From Carallia brachiata (taxonomy: Eukaryota > Streptophyta > Magnoliopsida > Malpighiales > Rhizophoraceae), in contig JADCRB010000001.1 of the NCBI GenBank assembly GCA_021464245.1, positions 4,074,829 through 4,138,828 on the forward strand: a DNA stretch of 64,000 nt, given 5' to 3'. How positions within the stretch are numbered: the first letter of the stretch is position 1; every line of letters begins with the position of its first letter. Below the pieces are notes generated by a model. The model worked only from the letters and a program-made list of their open reading frames with translations. It did not search any database and was not told the DNA's origin. The position numbers and the translations under genes were made by a program. Positions 47,107 through 61,099 of this stretch are shown here, one piece after another.

Positions 47107-50100
47107 ATATTGCTTTAAGCTCTCAATCGTCTTGATTAATAGCCAACTTAACATCATTTTCTTAAATTTTTATGTGGGAATGTTGCGGCTACTTCAATAT
47201 AGTTGAACTTCTAATAAACCATTGCTCCCACTAACTTAAGTGGGATAAGACATGTCATCACATATCTCAACTTAGCAATTTAGTACTCCACTTAGTTCAT
47301 AATCTTCTAATTCGCCAAAAATTAGAAGACTTATTAAGCTAATTGCTGCTTAAAGCTCGTTCTCTTCAGAACGTGATATCTCATGATTCTAATTTACTCA
47401 CACCTCGACACGCTTGCTCATTATGAATGTAGCAGCCCTCGTCAATATTCATTAGGTCCTTAAAGATACATCTATCGTATCTTTTAAACATAAATTTCAT
47501 TCTTTAGTAAAATGATATGAGCAATAGCAATGACCTTTTAGGTGAGGAATGACTGAATTCAAGGCATATGGTTAAACATATAAAATGCACTTTTATGCAT
47601 CTTGTAATTATGGTAGTAGCAAGTTTCTTCCTTGCTTTATTACAAACCTTATAGGCTTTTACAATTTGCTATTCCTTCCACTACAACAACACTTTATTGC
47701 AAGGTTTCTTGGATAGCTAGTTACCTCATTTCCTTATTTTTATTATAGAGCCTCATTATGCTCAAATAGATGCTCATGCTTTTGGTTAATCTCGATCATT
47801 TTAATTCATATTTTTAATTTGATTCTCAATCACACTGTTTAAAGAACTCTTATGCCCAGATAATGGGGGATCAAATATATGACCCAAGCGTCTAAGTCAT
47901 CTATAAATATAATGAAAATAAGTGTTCAAAACCTTGTCCTTGTAGTCATCAGTTCATAGATATCTCAGTGGATTGATAGTCATAGAAATTCAACATCAAG
48001 TGCCTTTTAAATATATTCATTTCATTTTTCAATCTGGTCATACAGGCTCATGGGTTTAGCAACAAAACCGAGTAAGTCTCATAGACTTCCCCTAACTCAA
48101 CTCTCAATTCTTTGTTGCGTGATATGACCTAATTTTTTGTACAATAACTTTATTATATAGTATCACCTCAAACATTTATACTACCATCCAAAAACGAGAA
48201 GGACTGTGAAAGACCAAATCTCGCCTTGTTTAAGACATATGAGGCATTCATGTAAAAATTGAGTTAGATCACTACGCAGCCTCATTTGCAAGTAGTAATA
48301 CCCTTTGGTACACAATCAATTCTCCTTATATCCATTACACCTCAATAACATTGATCAATGCTTCATTCATGCTCTAAGTTCTCATGCCAAATAGTTTATT
48401 ACTCAAACTCTATCATCCACTTAGGATAAGATTCAATGAGTAATACGATTGAGTAACTTAAGCTTAAACTAAAATGTAGGCTATAGGTCAACTTCTTAGT
48501 TAGCTCAATGCACTTCATGCGTTTAAGAGCATTTGACCTTTATGGGCTTAACCTTATTTATTGGTCTTTTCCTTCTATTTATTGACATGCTCACATCTCA
48601 TGTCAATGGTTTTGTCCTCTTAAATTATTTTCGAAAACTACTTTTACTAGTGAACTCACCACTTGAGTCACATAGAAGTATGAACTTTTATTAAGCTTAT
48701 GAGTCATATATGAAAAACCTGACAACTTCCAAATGCTTCTTCAAGTATATGACATTCAATGTCATAAATTACCAAACACCACCATTGTGTGTCATGGTTT
48801 ATATCTGCTCTCAAATTTTGGAAAATGATTGACTTGCAGCTCGTATATACTGCTTGAATGGAGGTTTAAATTGATATAATCAATTTTGACTTCACACCCT
48901 TTTTAACGCTTTTATATTAGCATTTAATGAAGATTTTATACTCACAATGAGTTACCATTTACTCAATCGTGAATATACCTCCAAATTCCATTTTTAGGGC
49001 AAACCATGCTATTTGACGGGTGAAATATTTCTCAAACCCTTTAAAAAATCAACTCTCATATTTTTCAACATCATTTTGCGAGAAATATTTACCGAACTAC
49101 ATCTCTTGATCTCTATATGGTGAGTCATATTTTCACTTTCAAATTCAAAACATGACACGGTATAAAGTTTTTGAGTACATTCCTCTCTTAGGATTAAACT
49201 AGAATTTTACGAAGTGAAATTTTTCAATTTCCTTTGTTGATGTCCAATTCTTACATAGCAAACGCTAGTTGCCGTGAGTCATGGATTGAATTAAGCGACA
49301 CCAGCGCACAGTATGCTACTGCAACCACACATGTACATTAATTTTAACAAACTCAACTAAAACTAATGATAATCTTACAAAACATATGAGATCAAAAGTT
49401 CGCTATGCTTACAATCATCCCCATATTCCAATGTCTAATTATAATTCTTTTAGTTAATTCTCGCAAAATTTTCCATAGATGAGAATTCTTTTCAATTCTT
49501 CCAATCTATGAACTCCCACTAGAATCTAGATCTCCCACTGAGATTGAGATTCCTTATTACATTTTTAACATGCATACTACATGACATAAACAATTTCATA
49601 TGCCAACAACATCATAGCAAAGATTAACTCACATAATTTTGCTAATGACTCTAAAGCATATAATTTTTTTATTCATTTCAATTTGTTATTACTCATAAGT
49701 AATAAGTCGAATCGTGCTTGAGTCATTTACAAAGGCATAATGAATAGAGTATGACATATAAATTTCACAGAAATTTATTTGAGCATGCCATTAATATCTC
49801 ATAATCAATTTAAGTCATGTAATCATATGTATTTGTATAAGGCATATTAATAATGACATCATGAAATTGTGTAAACCTCATATACATATTCATGACATGT
49901 CAAATAGCAATTTATCACAAATTTTATCTCATGATATGCCTTATACTATAAAATGATTCTTGAGCACCATAATATTTTCTCTCATTTCTTTAATTTATTA
50001 CATAATAAGAAAGATGCTCTAATTTACATAAGATTCATAATTCTAGCATACACGCAATATTCTTTTTATGAATTTTACAATATAAATTCATATTCATTTA

Positions 50101-51242
50101 CATGTCCTCCTACACTGGATATAAAAACGCCACATTATGCCACATATATATTTCTTAACAAAATACCACGTACATGCTGAGAGACTTACACCTCAACCAT
50201 GTCATCCATTGTACATTGCATATTTCCACACGAAAACACGGTTTCGTCTTCTTAAAACATGTGAAATACATTGGTATTGAGGATTTGTTAGCAGTGCACC
50301 TTCACTAACTAGCCCCACTAAGTCACAATGTGGCACACACTGTAGGTTTGAAACTTTGGGACGAGTATTCTCTCTTATGTGGCTTCCCTTCTTTTATTTA
50401 TTTATTTATTTATTATTTTTATTATGCTTTTACTGTGCATGTGACTTTAATGTCTTAACTGCCACTTGGTATTTAGACTTTTAACCAAGTATCACGTGAC
50501 AGCGAGCACAAAGTTCATTTTGGCTCTTCAAGTCAGTTACTTGTATTGAAAGGTGGAACTGTTCCTCATTTGATAACCACTACGACAAAATAGAGGCACA
50601 CAACTTTCCATGCTAACTGTGCAGTCAATTGCCTCTTTGCATGCAATAATACAGTAGTTAATTTTCCAACATTAATCCATTTAGTTTTCGTGTCCCAGAA
50701 AACGTGACTAAACAAGAACCAATCATCTAATTGAAATGTGGCTTATGGTAGATGGTTTTATGCACCAGGCACCATTATTAGCCATGATTTCCATGCGCCT
50801 TTTTCCTCAAGTTGCCCGACTTGTCTTTTTTTAAAAATAAAATTTCAGTTTTTCCATCAAATTTCAGAAATTTGATTCTCTATCTACAGAGATCGAAACG
50901 AGGCATATAATATAGCATTGGAGAGCCTATAACATGCCCTACAAGTCTGGATAATTTTCCTTCCCTGAAACTCAACGTGTAGGACGTGATTAGGATTCAA
51001 AGTTTCTAGCTCATAAAATTTGAACATCAACTTCTCTCCTCTTAGAGATAGTTAGGCCTCCAAATTTTGCAGGTACATTCAACAAGACACGGGTTGTGTT
51101 CATGCTAAAATTTAAAAATTTGATTCCCTTATACACGAAGTTGCAATTATAAGTCCGATGACGAGTTTTCGTGAATCAAACCAAAAACTTGCATATTATC
51201 AAACAAAAAAACATGCAAACAGGCTAGGAAATAACCTATACA
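47107..51242 (-). other. Unique non-coding interior of the LARD
   Basis: Rich in stops in all frames. A short (TTTA)n microsatellite lies at about 50392-50420. No coding or RNA gene recognised. Confidence 0.6.
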
Positions 51243-51256
51243 TGCTCTAATACCAA

Positions 51257-51695
51257 TGTTGGAAATTAAAGGCATCAATTTTTATATAACAAATTACTGT
51301 AAAATATAAATATCTCAATTGAAGGTTGTTCCACAATCCAGGATCTGGGATGAATCACCAGCCTTCTTCGCATCAAAAATAACTCACGGTCAAAGTAAAA
51401 TCATAATTGGAAATCACTCTTATTTCCACGGTGCAAATACCGTAAGATGGAGAACAAGCATACTAACTCTCATATTCTCACTGTCATTCTCTCTGTAACC
51501 TTTTGCATCAGTTTTATTTTCACATTGGTTACCATAGAAAACTGAGAGGAGAGCCTTTTATATATGGGAGAGATTTTTGGTTTTCAACTTCTCTCTTATA
51601 TATCACTGATGCCCATTAATTGGCCCACTTAATTATTGAGTCGAGTCAAATCAATTAACCCGTCATGAGCGGATACCCATATATGTAAATCAACA
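51257..51695 (-). repeat. 5' LTR (element orientation) of the LARD-like element
   Basis: Direct copy of 42156-42572, next to the primer binding site at 51243-51255. Confidence 0.9.
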
Positions 51696-51700
51696 GAAAC

Positions 51701-53695
51701 TCTAAGTAATTTTTAAAATCTAAAGAACATGTCATCATATCATAATTTTGATAATAAGCATTTTTTCTCAGGGCTTCAGTGAAGATGCGATTTGGTTTTT
51801 GGAAGGGTGAATAGTTTTTTTTTTTTTTTTGTAAGATTTGGCCTTTTTGTGTGAAGTTCTTCAATATTGATGGTAGATTTGGGGTTTTTTGGAAATGGAA
51901 TGGTTGTTGATATTGAGATTGTCAATTTTGGGGAAATTTCTTTGATTTCAACCTTGGATGTTCAATTTCATTGGTTAGGGTATTGATTTTTTAACTACTT
52001 CTATATGTGTAGGGTTTACGTTTCGATTTATAATTGATTTACAATTCATGAAAATTTTAATTTTCAAATTTCGATCGGGGATAGGGCTTGGTCTTCTAGT
52101 AATATGGAGCTCGATCTCAGGGTTAAATGCCATGAATTCATGCTAGCAATACAAGAATAAGGAAAATTGATTGTGAACATCTGCAAAGATGGTGAAATCA
52201 ATTTATTTTTGCGTCACTAGTGTTCAAATAGTTAGTGCAAGCTTGCTTATGTCTTTATGTTTAAATGCATTATCATACCTAGCGTCAAGCATTTTGTGTG
52301 AATTTGATCTCTCTCCTAGGAATCCACCTGTTGGAGTAGAATGTGATGTTGTTGTTACCTTTGCAATTGAGAACATTCTCTTAATTGGTTCTAGAATGCT
52401 TCTTACAAGCCATGCAAAAAGTATATTTCATTCTCTTCTCATTATTGCAATGGCCGTTTTTTTTCCTAAAGACTCGTAAATGGGATCAATATCTATGTTG
52501 ACTAAGCAAAAAGGTTGTAACCTGTCCAAGTAATCATGTTCTATCAAACTACAGTTCAGTAGCACAATTTTTGGTGTTGGAGACAGCATATCTCTATAAT
52601 GGACAGATTTTGAGCGGAGATGCTTGAAGCTTGACAAGATCTTTCATTCACTGTCTTATTTTGATTGTTTGAAGTTCTAACATTGTTCTTTCTAATTCTA
52701 GATCTTCAGCATCCAATCGTTTAGGGCCTATTGATGTTGGATTGCAAATATTCAATAAAACTAGAGCTTAGCCTGCACATTACACGAGTTAAATATTTTA
52801 ATTGTACAAATTTTAAATAAATTGATTGTATTTTAATTAATTCTTTATTATTTCTTTGTTTGAATATTAAAGTAAGAAATTAAGAAAAAAAAGTGTAGAG
52901 ACATATATAGATTATTAATAAAAAGAGATATACAATATATTTCTTACTTCAGTAGTTTTGGAACAACATATTTCAATTTTTGTGTTCCTACACTTCGTAA
53001 AATTGTAGTATGCAATCATATATTAAGAGACTTTTTTTTTTTGGAACAACATCAAAATTGAACAAACTTTAGTTCGACTTCCTGAAACAGATGAAGACAC
53101 AACATTGAGTCAGTTACATGAATTAATATTGTGATAGTTTTTAAATTTCCTTATTATATATCTTATTTAATCAAAAATTTATCAAGAAGTTTAATAGAAA
53201 ATAATGGCTATGATGAAAATTAATTAACGACTTAAATAAAAGATAATGATTATAAAAAAAATTAATTATGCAAAATGATGTTTTTCATTAAAAATGTAAT
53301 TATTATATAATCAAATATTGAGAATAATGACTATAACAGAAATTAATCAATGACTTAAATACAAAATAATATTATAATGAAATTTAGTCAATGACTTAAA
53401 CATAAAATAATGGTTGTAATGGAAATTAATCAAAGACTTAAATAGAAATAATTAGTAATAATAAAAACTAATCATGCTATAATGACATTCAAAAAAATTA
53501 AATTACTTTAATTTAGAAATTTATGAGTAATAGAAAAGTAGATAATTCTATTTTGGGATTTTCATAATCAAAATTAATTTTTTTAAAAAAGCAATAAACT
53601 TTTTTATAAAAAAGATTGTGACTTTTTGCCACCTTGCAGCTAAACTTAAGGAAAAGCTTTCTTTAAACTTCCCTTTTAGACTAATTAAATTGATG
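51701..53695. other. Intergenic, one unrecognised small ORF
   Basis: The ORF at 52189-52479 (96 codons, MVKSIYFCVTSVQIVSASLL...) is fairly hydrophobic and has no domain I recognise; it may be chance or an exon fragment. The rest (52740-53630) is very AT-rich. Confidence 0.35.
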
Positions 53696-53697
53696 GT

Positions 53698-53949
53698 GGG
53701 GTTTCAGAAACTGGAACCTACAACTGGTCACTATAGATGCCTTGTGGACCTTCTTAGTTGTGCAGGTTTGCTAGACGAAACATTCCGTGTTGTTTAAATG
53801 ATGCCTATGAAAGCTTACAGAAATGTGTAGAAATCTTGCTTGGTGCTTGTAAATTGCATGAGGACGTTGAGTTGGGAGAGCAAAGGAAGAAGAAACTATG
53901 TGCTTCTATCGAATGTATATGGAATGGCCAGTTGAGGTGGCCAAAATAA
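53698..53949 (+). pseudogene. PPR protein gene fragment
   Basis: Translated pieces match the C-terminal part of PLS-type pentatricopeptide repeat proteins: TTGHYRCLVDLLSCAGLLDE, then MMPMKAY, then LLGACKLHEDVELGE in a shifted frame, then NYVLLSNVYG back in the first frame. Intact family members are several hundred residues and edit or process organelle RNA. This copy keeps about 80 codons and has two stops plus two frame changes. It is flanked by AT-rich DNA with no sign of the rest of the gene. Confidence 0.85.
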
Positions 53950-54306
53950 TTGTGACCAATCCGTTATCTAATGGAAAAAAAAAAACTTCATTTAGATATT
54001 ATCTTCTCAAGTATTTATTGGTTTTAATACCAACAAATAATATGCAAATTTATGTGGTTATTTCATAGGGAGAGAATTTTACTATAAATCATTATTTGTG
54101 TTATATTAGAATAATTCGCATTTTTGCTTATAAGTCTATCAAATATAGGTAAATATTTTTCAATAGATTTTGATTTCACACCCAAACAGTAGAAAATAAT
54201 TTATTTTCTCAAATATTTTACATAAAGAAGTTACTTTCTAACAAACAAACAGACCCTTAATAACTCCTTAAAAAGTGGATATTTTGTTTAATTTTTAAGG
54301 GTGCTA
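53950..54306. other. AT-rich intergenic DNA
   Basis: Nothing recognised. Confidence 0.4.
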
Positions 54307-54475
54307 ATTGCATTTCAGTTCCAAACCATGGTGTAATAGTGTTTGGTAAAATTTTAAGGGTTGATGTTTGATGTTTGTTGATAACCCCTTATACAACAGC
54401 TGATTGCATTTTAGTTCCAAATAGTCATGTAATAGTGTTTGGTAAAATATTTCTAAGTATTGATGTTTAGAAACA
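54307..54475. repeat. Pair of ~96-bp direct repeats
   Basis: ATTGCATTTCAGTTCCAAA...GTAATAGTGTTTGGTAAAAT at 54307 recurs at 54403 (offset 96) with few changes. It may be a fragment of a transposon end or a local slippage product. Confidence 0.7.
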
Positions 54476-57400
54476 AATATTTGAAAGACCAAAATACCCC
54501 ATAATATTAGTGCTGAAAAGCCAACAAACTAACTTTAAGGCCATTTTTTTTATTTGCAAATTAAATGGCAAAATGTTTATATTATTTGTACTAACACCTT
54601 CTCGGTGGTCTCATTCGTCTACAGTATACTTGGTATTATATGCATGTTTTTCCTACTTTTATCTAATGTAAGTTGATATATGAAGCACTCGAAGATTACT
54701 ATGCCAGCATAACAATAGTATAAGCATTGGGAAAAACCTTGTGCAACCTTCTTAATTATTTGATTTTTAATAATTAATTTACCTATGTTGTGCAGTTACT
54801 TACAGGTTAAGACATTATATTTTGTTTGTTGTTCGATGACAAATGTAGGCAAGATTAAGTTTGGATTTTTATTTTCACATAGGAAAATCCAAATCATTTG
54901 CAACGAGATTATATGTCGTAATAAATGGAAACAAGCTATCTTAAATAGTTTTTTTATTGTTTAAAAAATAACAAACGATATGTAAAAACTACAAATTTAT
55001 TTTATTTATTAGCAACATTAATTAATAATGATAATTAGCAATGATAATCACAATCAAAAATTAAAATTAATAACAATAATGAGCAATAGGTAAAACAAAT
55101 GGGCTATGCTAGACCCTTACTATCACTTGAAGTATTAGTCAAGATGGTGATCCGACACACATTCTACTCAGCTAATCTCGATTTGAATTCCTGCACTAAT
55201 AAACCTCCCTAACTAAATGTTGAGTGTCCTTGTCCCAATGCTAGGGTTGAAGGATCTAGTAACAGTCGGCTACAAGTTCAAAGATTTAGTAATCACTAGA
55301 TGGACCATAGTAGAGCTAGACTTAGGCCTATCAATATTTAGGTGGTGGGTTCTTTTTATAAGAAAACTTGAAAAAGTTTGTCAATGAGTGATCTCTGACC
55401 TTAGCCCACATGTACAATGACCTATATAAAAGTAATAAACCTTTTTTTAACAAGCAAAAAATAAAAAAAGGACATCGTTACATGGCTGTTTTTAGGAAGC
55501 TACTAAAGGAATGTCATGATGTGGCATTTATTGATTGTAGGAGCATTTGGAAGGTTAATAGGTAAATTCACTTATTTGGACATTTTCTATTATTTTTCTT
55601 AGAGGGTTAGAAATAATGCTTAAAAAGGTAAGAATGGAAAATTACAAAAGAATATAATGGGAAAAGCGAATAAAGTGGTCTTGCTCCACTTACATGAGTT
55701 TTGGAGACATGCTTTTCAAACTTATCTAAGAAAATTGATAAAGGGAACGTAACTATAGGTATATAGTGAACGCGTAGCGATCTAAGCTGTTAGAGTGTGA
55801 AATAAATATTAAATTAAAAAATTCAAATAAATCATTAGAAGTGATTGAATAAATTGCATACTTCCAACAGTTGTTAGTAAACATACCCACATAATCTTGC
55901 ACCTATCTATTTATTGCATAAAATGTTACTGTTTGTTTGTTTACACTATGTGAACTAAATCTTAGGTAATATAATTTGTTGGTGGTTAGCAAGGAATAAA
56001 AAAATTATGGGTAATGATATATAGCATGGCAAATGGCAACACGAAAGAGCACAAAATGTGTTATGTTTTGGTTTGGGTCCTAATTTTTTTTTTTTATAAA
56101 ACTAAACTTATACAAAAAAAATTCCTAAGTAGTATTTAGTATTACCCTAAATATAGTTTTTATAATAAAAAATAAACCCTAAGTAGTATTTAATATTATT
56201 TTAAACGTACTTAATATTACTCTACATCATAATTTTCAAAAAAATTTGAAAAAAAGAAAAAAAAATTTGGATTTAAAGTTTTTAAAAAATCCACACCTTG
56301 TAATTCGTGCGATTTTTGTGTAGTTTTTTGTGTGAAATATCATTATTCAAAAATTATTATGATCTAAGTCTATAAAGAATAATTTTTGTATTACATAAAA
56401 TATATAGACAAGGAATTTATATGAGTTAATATAAATATATTAAAAAAAAAAAGTAAACGGTGGCTTATTCGTGAACATGCACTTGAACTTGTATTTAATG
56501 ACTATAAATTGAAGTCTGGGAACAACTCAATCAGACATTCCTTTGGCATAAGTTATATATTCTCTATATAATCGAGCAGTTTTTGTATAAGTTTTTTTTG
56601 AATGTGAAACTAAATTTTGTGCGTATACTCAACATATATTGACCTTTCGTTGTCTTATGTTGAACCTGTTTAGCAACTTACTATGACTTTTCCTTTAAAT
56701 ATGTAATCGATCTACGTGTTAAGACAACTTTCAAGGTACGTGCACCCCCATAACTAACCAAGAAAGTTTGTTGGATATATTTCGTGAATGAAATCGTTTG
56801 TTTGATATGCATGACACTTAAGAAGGCCTCCAAGTGTGTTGGTTTAGTTCCCATAAAGCATCATATAATTTCTATAGAGTTGTCATATATTTTATATTTT
56901 CATTAGCACTGCATATAATTACCTGAGAGTTGCCTTATGTTTCCTTATGAATGTCATATAGTTTTTTTATAATATGATCTGATCACTTTCTCCTCACCCA
57001 TGGAGCTTGTTAAGAATAGAAGAGGTATTGTCATTAAGTCCACAATATCTAAGTTTTATAAAACAAACCACAACAATCACAATACCTTCGATCTACAATG
57101 CTAGACTCCTAGAAAATATAATTAAATAAACGTTAAGCCTGCTAATAATAGAAGAGACATTTTCATTAATAAGTTTATAAAATCGAAGTTCTACGAAACA
57201 AACCACATTCCTTCGGTCTATAATGACACTAATAATAATACTATAAAACAGTTTACATTTAATATATATCACAATTGAATAAACTATACGACACTATAAT
57301 TAAGTCTACACGACACTTTGATAATGATATATAACACTACTTAGAAAATTATATGGCATTTTTTAAATTATATATTATATCATTAGTGGGTTTACAAAAT

Positions 57401-58645
57401 TGTCCCCAAGTTGATGGATGTCCTTTATATGCTTTAAAGCTATTAGATGTCATTAGAATCTCATAGGACATAACAGACATTTCTCATGATGTTAACAATT
57501 AGTAGGATTGTGGTCTACCACTCTAGTTGACCGTAACGGATTTCCATCCCCTGTTATAATTTTTTTTTTATTACTTCAGTCAACCATCATGGTTGACCAA
57601 AAAATATTATGCATCCGATTTTTTTAACAAAAAAGAAAATAATAATTACAATAAAAAATTTATCGATTTTTTTCTTGATCTTAGATTTTGTAACTTCCAT
57701 CAAATTTTTGCTCTTAAAAATTCATAAAAATTATACAATTATTAAAAATTAAAAATTCTTAGCCTAAAATCTCAGTAATTTTTTAATCTATCCAAAATAA
57801 ATATCAAGTTTTTTTTTTTAGAGACAAGATGTTAATCTTAAACTTGAAACTAAGAATTCGTATAATTTTACTACTAAATTTTGATTAGTGGCAGAAGTTG
57901 AGCAACTAAATAATAAGTTTAGCATTCCAGAGCGGGCTTCTCGCTAATTTGGGGAAAAGACAAAGGGTTCTAAGCAGTAGTATTCACAGGTCAGGTTGGT
58001 CAATTTGAGGATATATTTACATCAAATCTATCGATGGCAGACTGAATGATTTTCTATCCATAAGCAATCCATCATCCTACTGAATCCACCCTATCTAATC
58101 TGCTATTTGCGGATTGAATTAAATCAGTTTTTGTAGGTTGCATGCAATTAAAAAAGATTTTATCATGACAAATAATTCAGTTATGCACACACTAGTAATG
58201 ATTATATACTATACTTTATAGATGATATAGGTCACCATTAATTAAATCTACCACACCATTAAAAAATTATACGACATCATACTATAAAGTATATGACACT
58301 ATTAATTAGACTATACGATAGTTTTGCGATATTTATATGACACCATTGTGAAAACTATATGACACATTAAAATTAATATACAAGTCTTATTGTTAATAAT
58401 CAGTGCATCATTAGATAGGCATTTCCAATCATGACTTGTTGTATGGCTTCAAAATTCTAATATGTAATAGTGCAAAACTAATATCAGCTGCCTATATTAG
58501 TTGTTAGCCTGAATAGAAACTAAAACTGGACAACTAATAGCATTCACATATGCACTTATCAATATTCTAGTACATCATCATCATTGTAGTTGACCACAAG
58601 TGAGACTCTAAACTAAGATGTAAAGCCATCAAGATCAACCATAGT
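54476..58645. other. Intergenic AT-rich DNA with short dispersed motifs
   Basis: No gene seen. A tRNA-like SINE candidate lies around 55100-55450: GATTTGAATTCC resembles a box B and an imperfect box A lies ~45 bp upstream. Many copies of (C/T)TATA(T/C)GACAC-like motifs occur at 57270-57360 and 58220-58380, with reverse-strand forms at 56840-56970. Confidence 0.35.
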
Positions 58646-59505
58646 TGATGCGAACCACACCGAGAGCGGTGAAACCCAACACCAATATGTTATTAACAAA
58701 CCCAAGAAACCTAAATCAGATTCACAAAAGAGAACCAAGACTCGTTGTCTATAATGGAGACAAAACCAAGGTTATAAGGAATAAAGACCTGATATCTATG
58801 AGATATATGAACCAAGATTATAACAAGATGAAAAGGTAGAAATCACATTCAAGAACAATTTGAGATGTGAATGATAAGCCTGGTTTACTCACCACAGGCT
58901 AAGATCACAAGTTTTCAAAAGAACAAAGTAGGATAGTTTATTCCTCTTAATATCTTTCTAACAATGTCTCACCAAGTCTATTGGTTCTAAGGATTTAACA
59001 AGATATTTATGGTCTTTTAGAAACCAAGAATTAGAATAGGATTCACCTAGAAACTTCCTAAATAAGGATTGAGCTTAACAAGGAAAGTACAGCTCTAATC
59101 TTCAAGTTGTGCAAAATTATTAATCAAAGGAAACAGAAACAAATCTTCCTAAATAAGATTCAACCATCCTTAATAGAATAGTGACATATAAAATAAACCC
59201 TAAATAACATAGAATGGACGTTCATATTAATGATCTTGGTGCAAACAGCCTTGTGTCCTCAATCTTGGGCTTGAATTAAGTTAACCAGGCCTTGCTCTTC
59301 TTATTTGAATGGAATCCCATGTGTTTTAGCCCAACTAGCTTCAATTAGCCCTTGCAAAGCTTGACGCATCTTTTAACTTTAGCTCTTCTAATTGGACCAT
59401 CCTAATGTGCAACGGATCATGATTGTTTGCATTGTTGCTGCCTTGATTCCCATCATCTCCACAAGTAAAGAATATGTAGTGTGGATGCTTGCCAGGATCA
59501 CATCA
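58646..59505 (-). repeat. Solo LTR related to the gag-only gypsy element family
   Basis: Runs from TGATGCGAACCACACC to GCCAGGATCACATCA, 860 bp. Both ends match the LTRs at 28774 and 32279: TGATGC(G/A)AACC at the start, then CCACAAGTAAAG, then TGTAGTG(A/T)GG(G/A)TGCT(A/T)GCCA near the end. The middle has diverged widely. No interior or second LTR is present. Flanks ATAGT and GCAGT share AGT only, so the target duplication is weak. Confidence 0.75.
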
Positions 59506-61099
59506 GCAGTAGTTAACCAAATAAGCTTTCTCACATTGTTCAATAACGGTTAGTCTCTATGATTAATCAAATTTAGTCGTTTCTACTAGCTATTTCCTTG
59601 TCAAACTTAAGTTAGTCACTTATATGACACTTTGATGACACTATATGACACATCAAAGAAATATACGATACTAGAAATGCTTCTATACTATACTTTTGTA
59701 AATTAAAAAAAAAAAAAAACCCTTTAATAGGCCTACAACACCCTATATGGTGCCTATAAAGAACCTATACAACAACTCTAAGGAAATTAGACTATCCCGC
59801 TAAAGAAATAATCGATCTAAATGGAAATATACAATGCCTACAAGGATAAAATATCTTTGTGAGGAAACTACACGACGCCCATGAGAAAACTATACAATAA
59901 TTCTTTGGACATCATTAAGAGACTTTATAATGATAAAAGTCACACTTGTGCAAACACAATTCGCTCAAACATAATTTGTCCAATTTACGACATTAAATAT
60001 TATTTCTTTCTGTCAATCTGTTATATTAAAACAATTTACCTAAGCTAATTTATTTATATTTCTAGTTTGTTCATATGTAGTTATATTGTTAAGAATCTAT
60101 TATAAGGCATGTAGCCTCTTTTTCACTTTTCTTTTTTGTTTCACATTATTATGGACTCTTATTTATTGAAAATTTTGAAACGCATGTTACACATGAAAAT
60201 TACTTTTAGAGATACTAATATTATATTTTAAACCTTAAGTCAACAAAAATAAATAAATTCATTATTTTTCAAAAATCACAATTTCACTATCTTATATCTT
60301 AAGCACTACCAAGACCTAATATTGATTCTATCTTCTTTAGATCACCCATGGTAGTAGACCTTGCAAGCTTTTTTGCATTGTTTTATTATTCTATTTTATT
60401 TCGGTCAACCAATGTAGTCTGTCAAAATCTCTTTCTATTTTATTCTTTTCACTTTGACTAGCCAAATGTGATAGGCTTTAGTCCCCAACTTAAACTATAT
60501 CTCATATTTTATATCAATTGTCACAAATATATATTAATTTTGTATATACCTTACGTAATAAAAAAATTTATCTTTATAAATTTAAGATCATAAAATTTTA
60601 TTTTTTTCATTCTTTGATTAACATTAAGAAAATCCATAATTTAGAATAATATGGATTTAGATCACTTTTTTAAACAATCAAATAATAAATTTTATATTAT
60701 AAATATATAAATGAGTAAGATTATGTAGATATATTTGGTGACACACACAAGAATCATAGAATCTATTTAATAACATCAAATGATTTATTTATTTTTTTAA
60801 ATTTCATATCTTTTTCACTATTTAATTTTTGAGATTGTCGTGTGTCTATCATGTACCCAAATTTATCATTGTTATTTAGCATTTTCTTACATAAGTTTCA
60901 AAAACAAAACTTTAAAAATCAAGTAAATAAAGCCGAAACACTTTATATATTTTCCGTTATATCTTTGAGCACTTTTTCATTCTTACCCTTTTTAGCATAA
61001 AAAAAATAAGTATATCAAAAAAATTTTCATTAGCTCTTGGTTGGGTTTTACTAATGAAAAGTTACAAAAATTATCTAACTAAACAATCAAATAAATGTT
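59506..61099. other. AT-rich intergenic DNA
   Basis: No gene seen. More (T)ATATGACAC-like motifs at 59620-59660. Poly(A) tract near 59705-59720. Confidence 0.4.

Larger units (their letters stand above)
42156..51695 (-). mobile_element. Large non-coding LTR element (LARD-like)
   Basis: Direct LTRs 42156-42572 and 51257-51695 (417 and 439 bp) both start TGTTGGAAATTAAAGGCATC and end ATATGTAAATCAACA. Flanking GAAAT (42151-42155) and GAAAC (51696-51700) are a 5-bp target duplication with one mismatch. On the minus strand, TGGTATTAGAGC at 51243-51255 is a primer binding site with one change from initiator-Met tRNA complement, and CGGGGA beside the other LTR is a weak polypurine tract. The 8.7 kb interior has no ORF above 111 codons and no recognisable gag, RT or integrase, which fits a large retrotransposon derivative that depends on other elements for its proteins. 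Confidence 0.88.
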
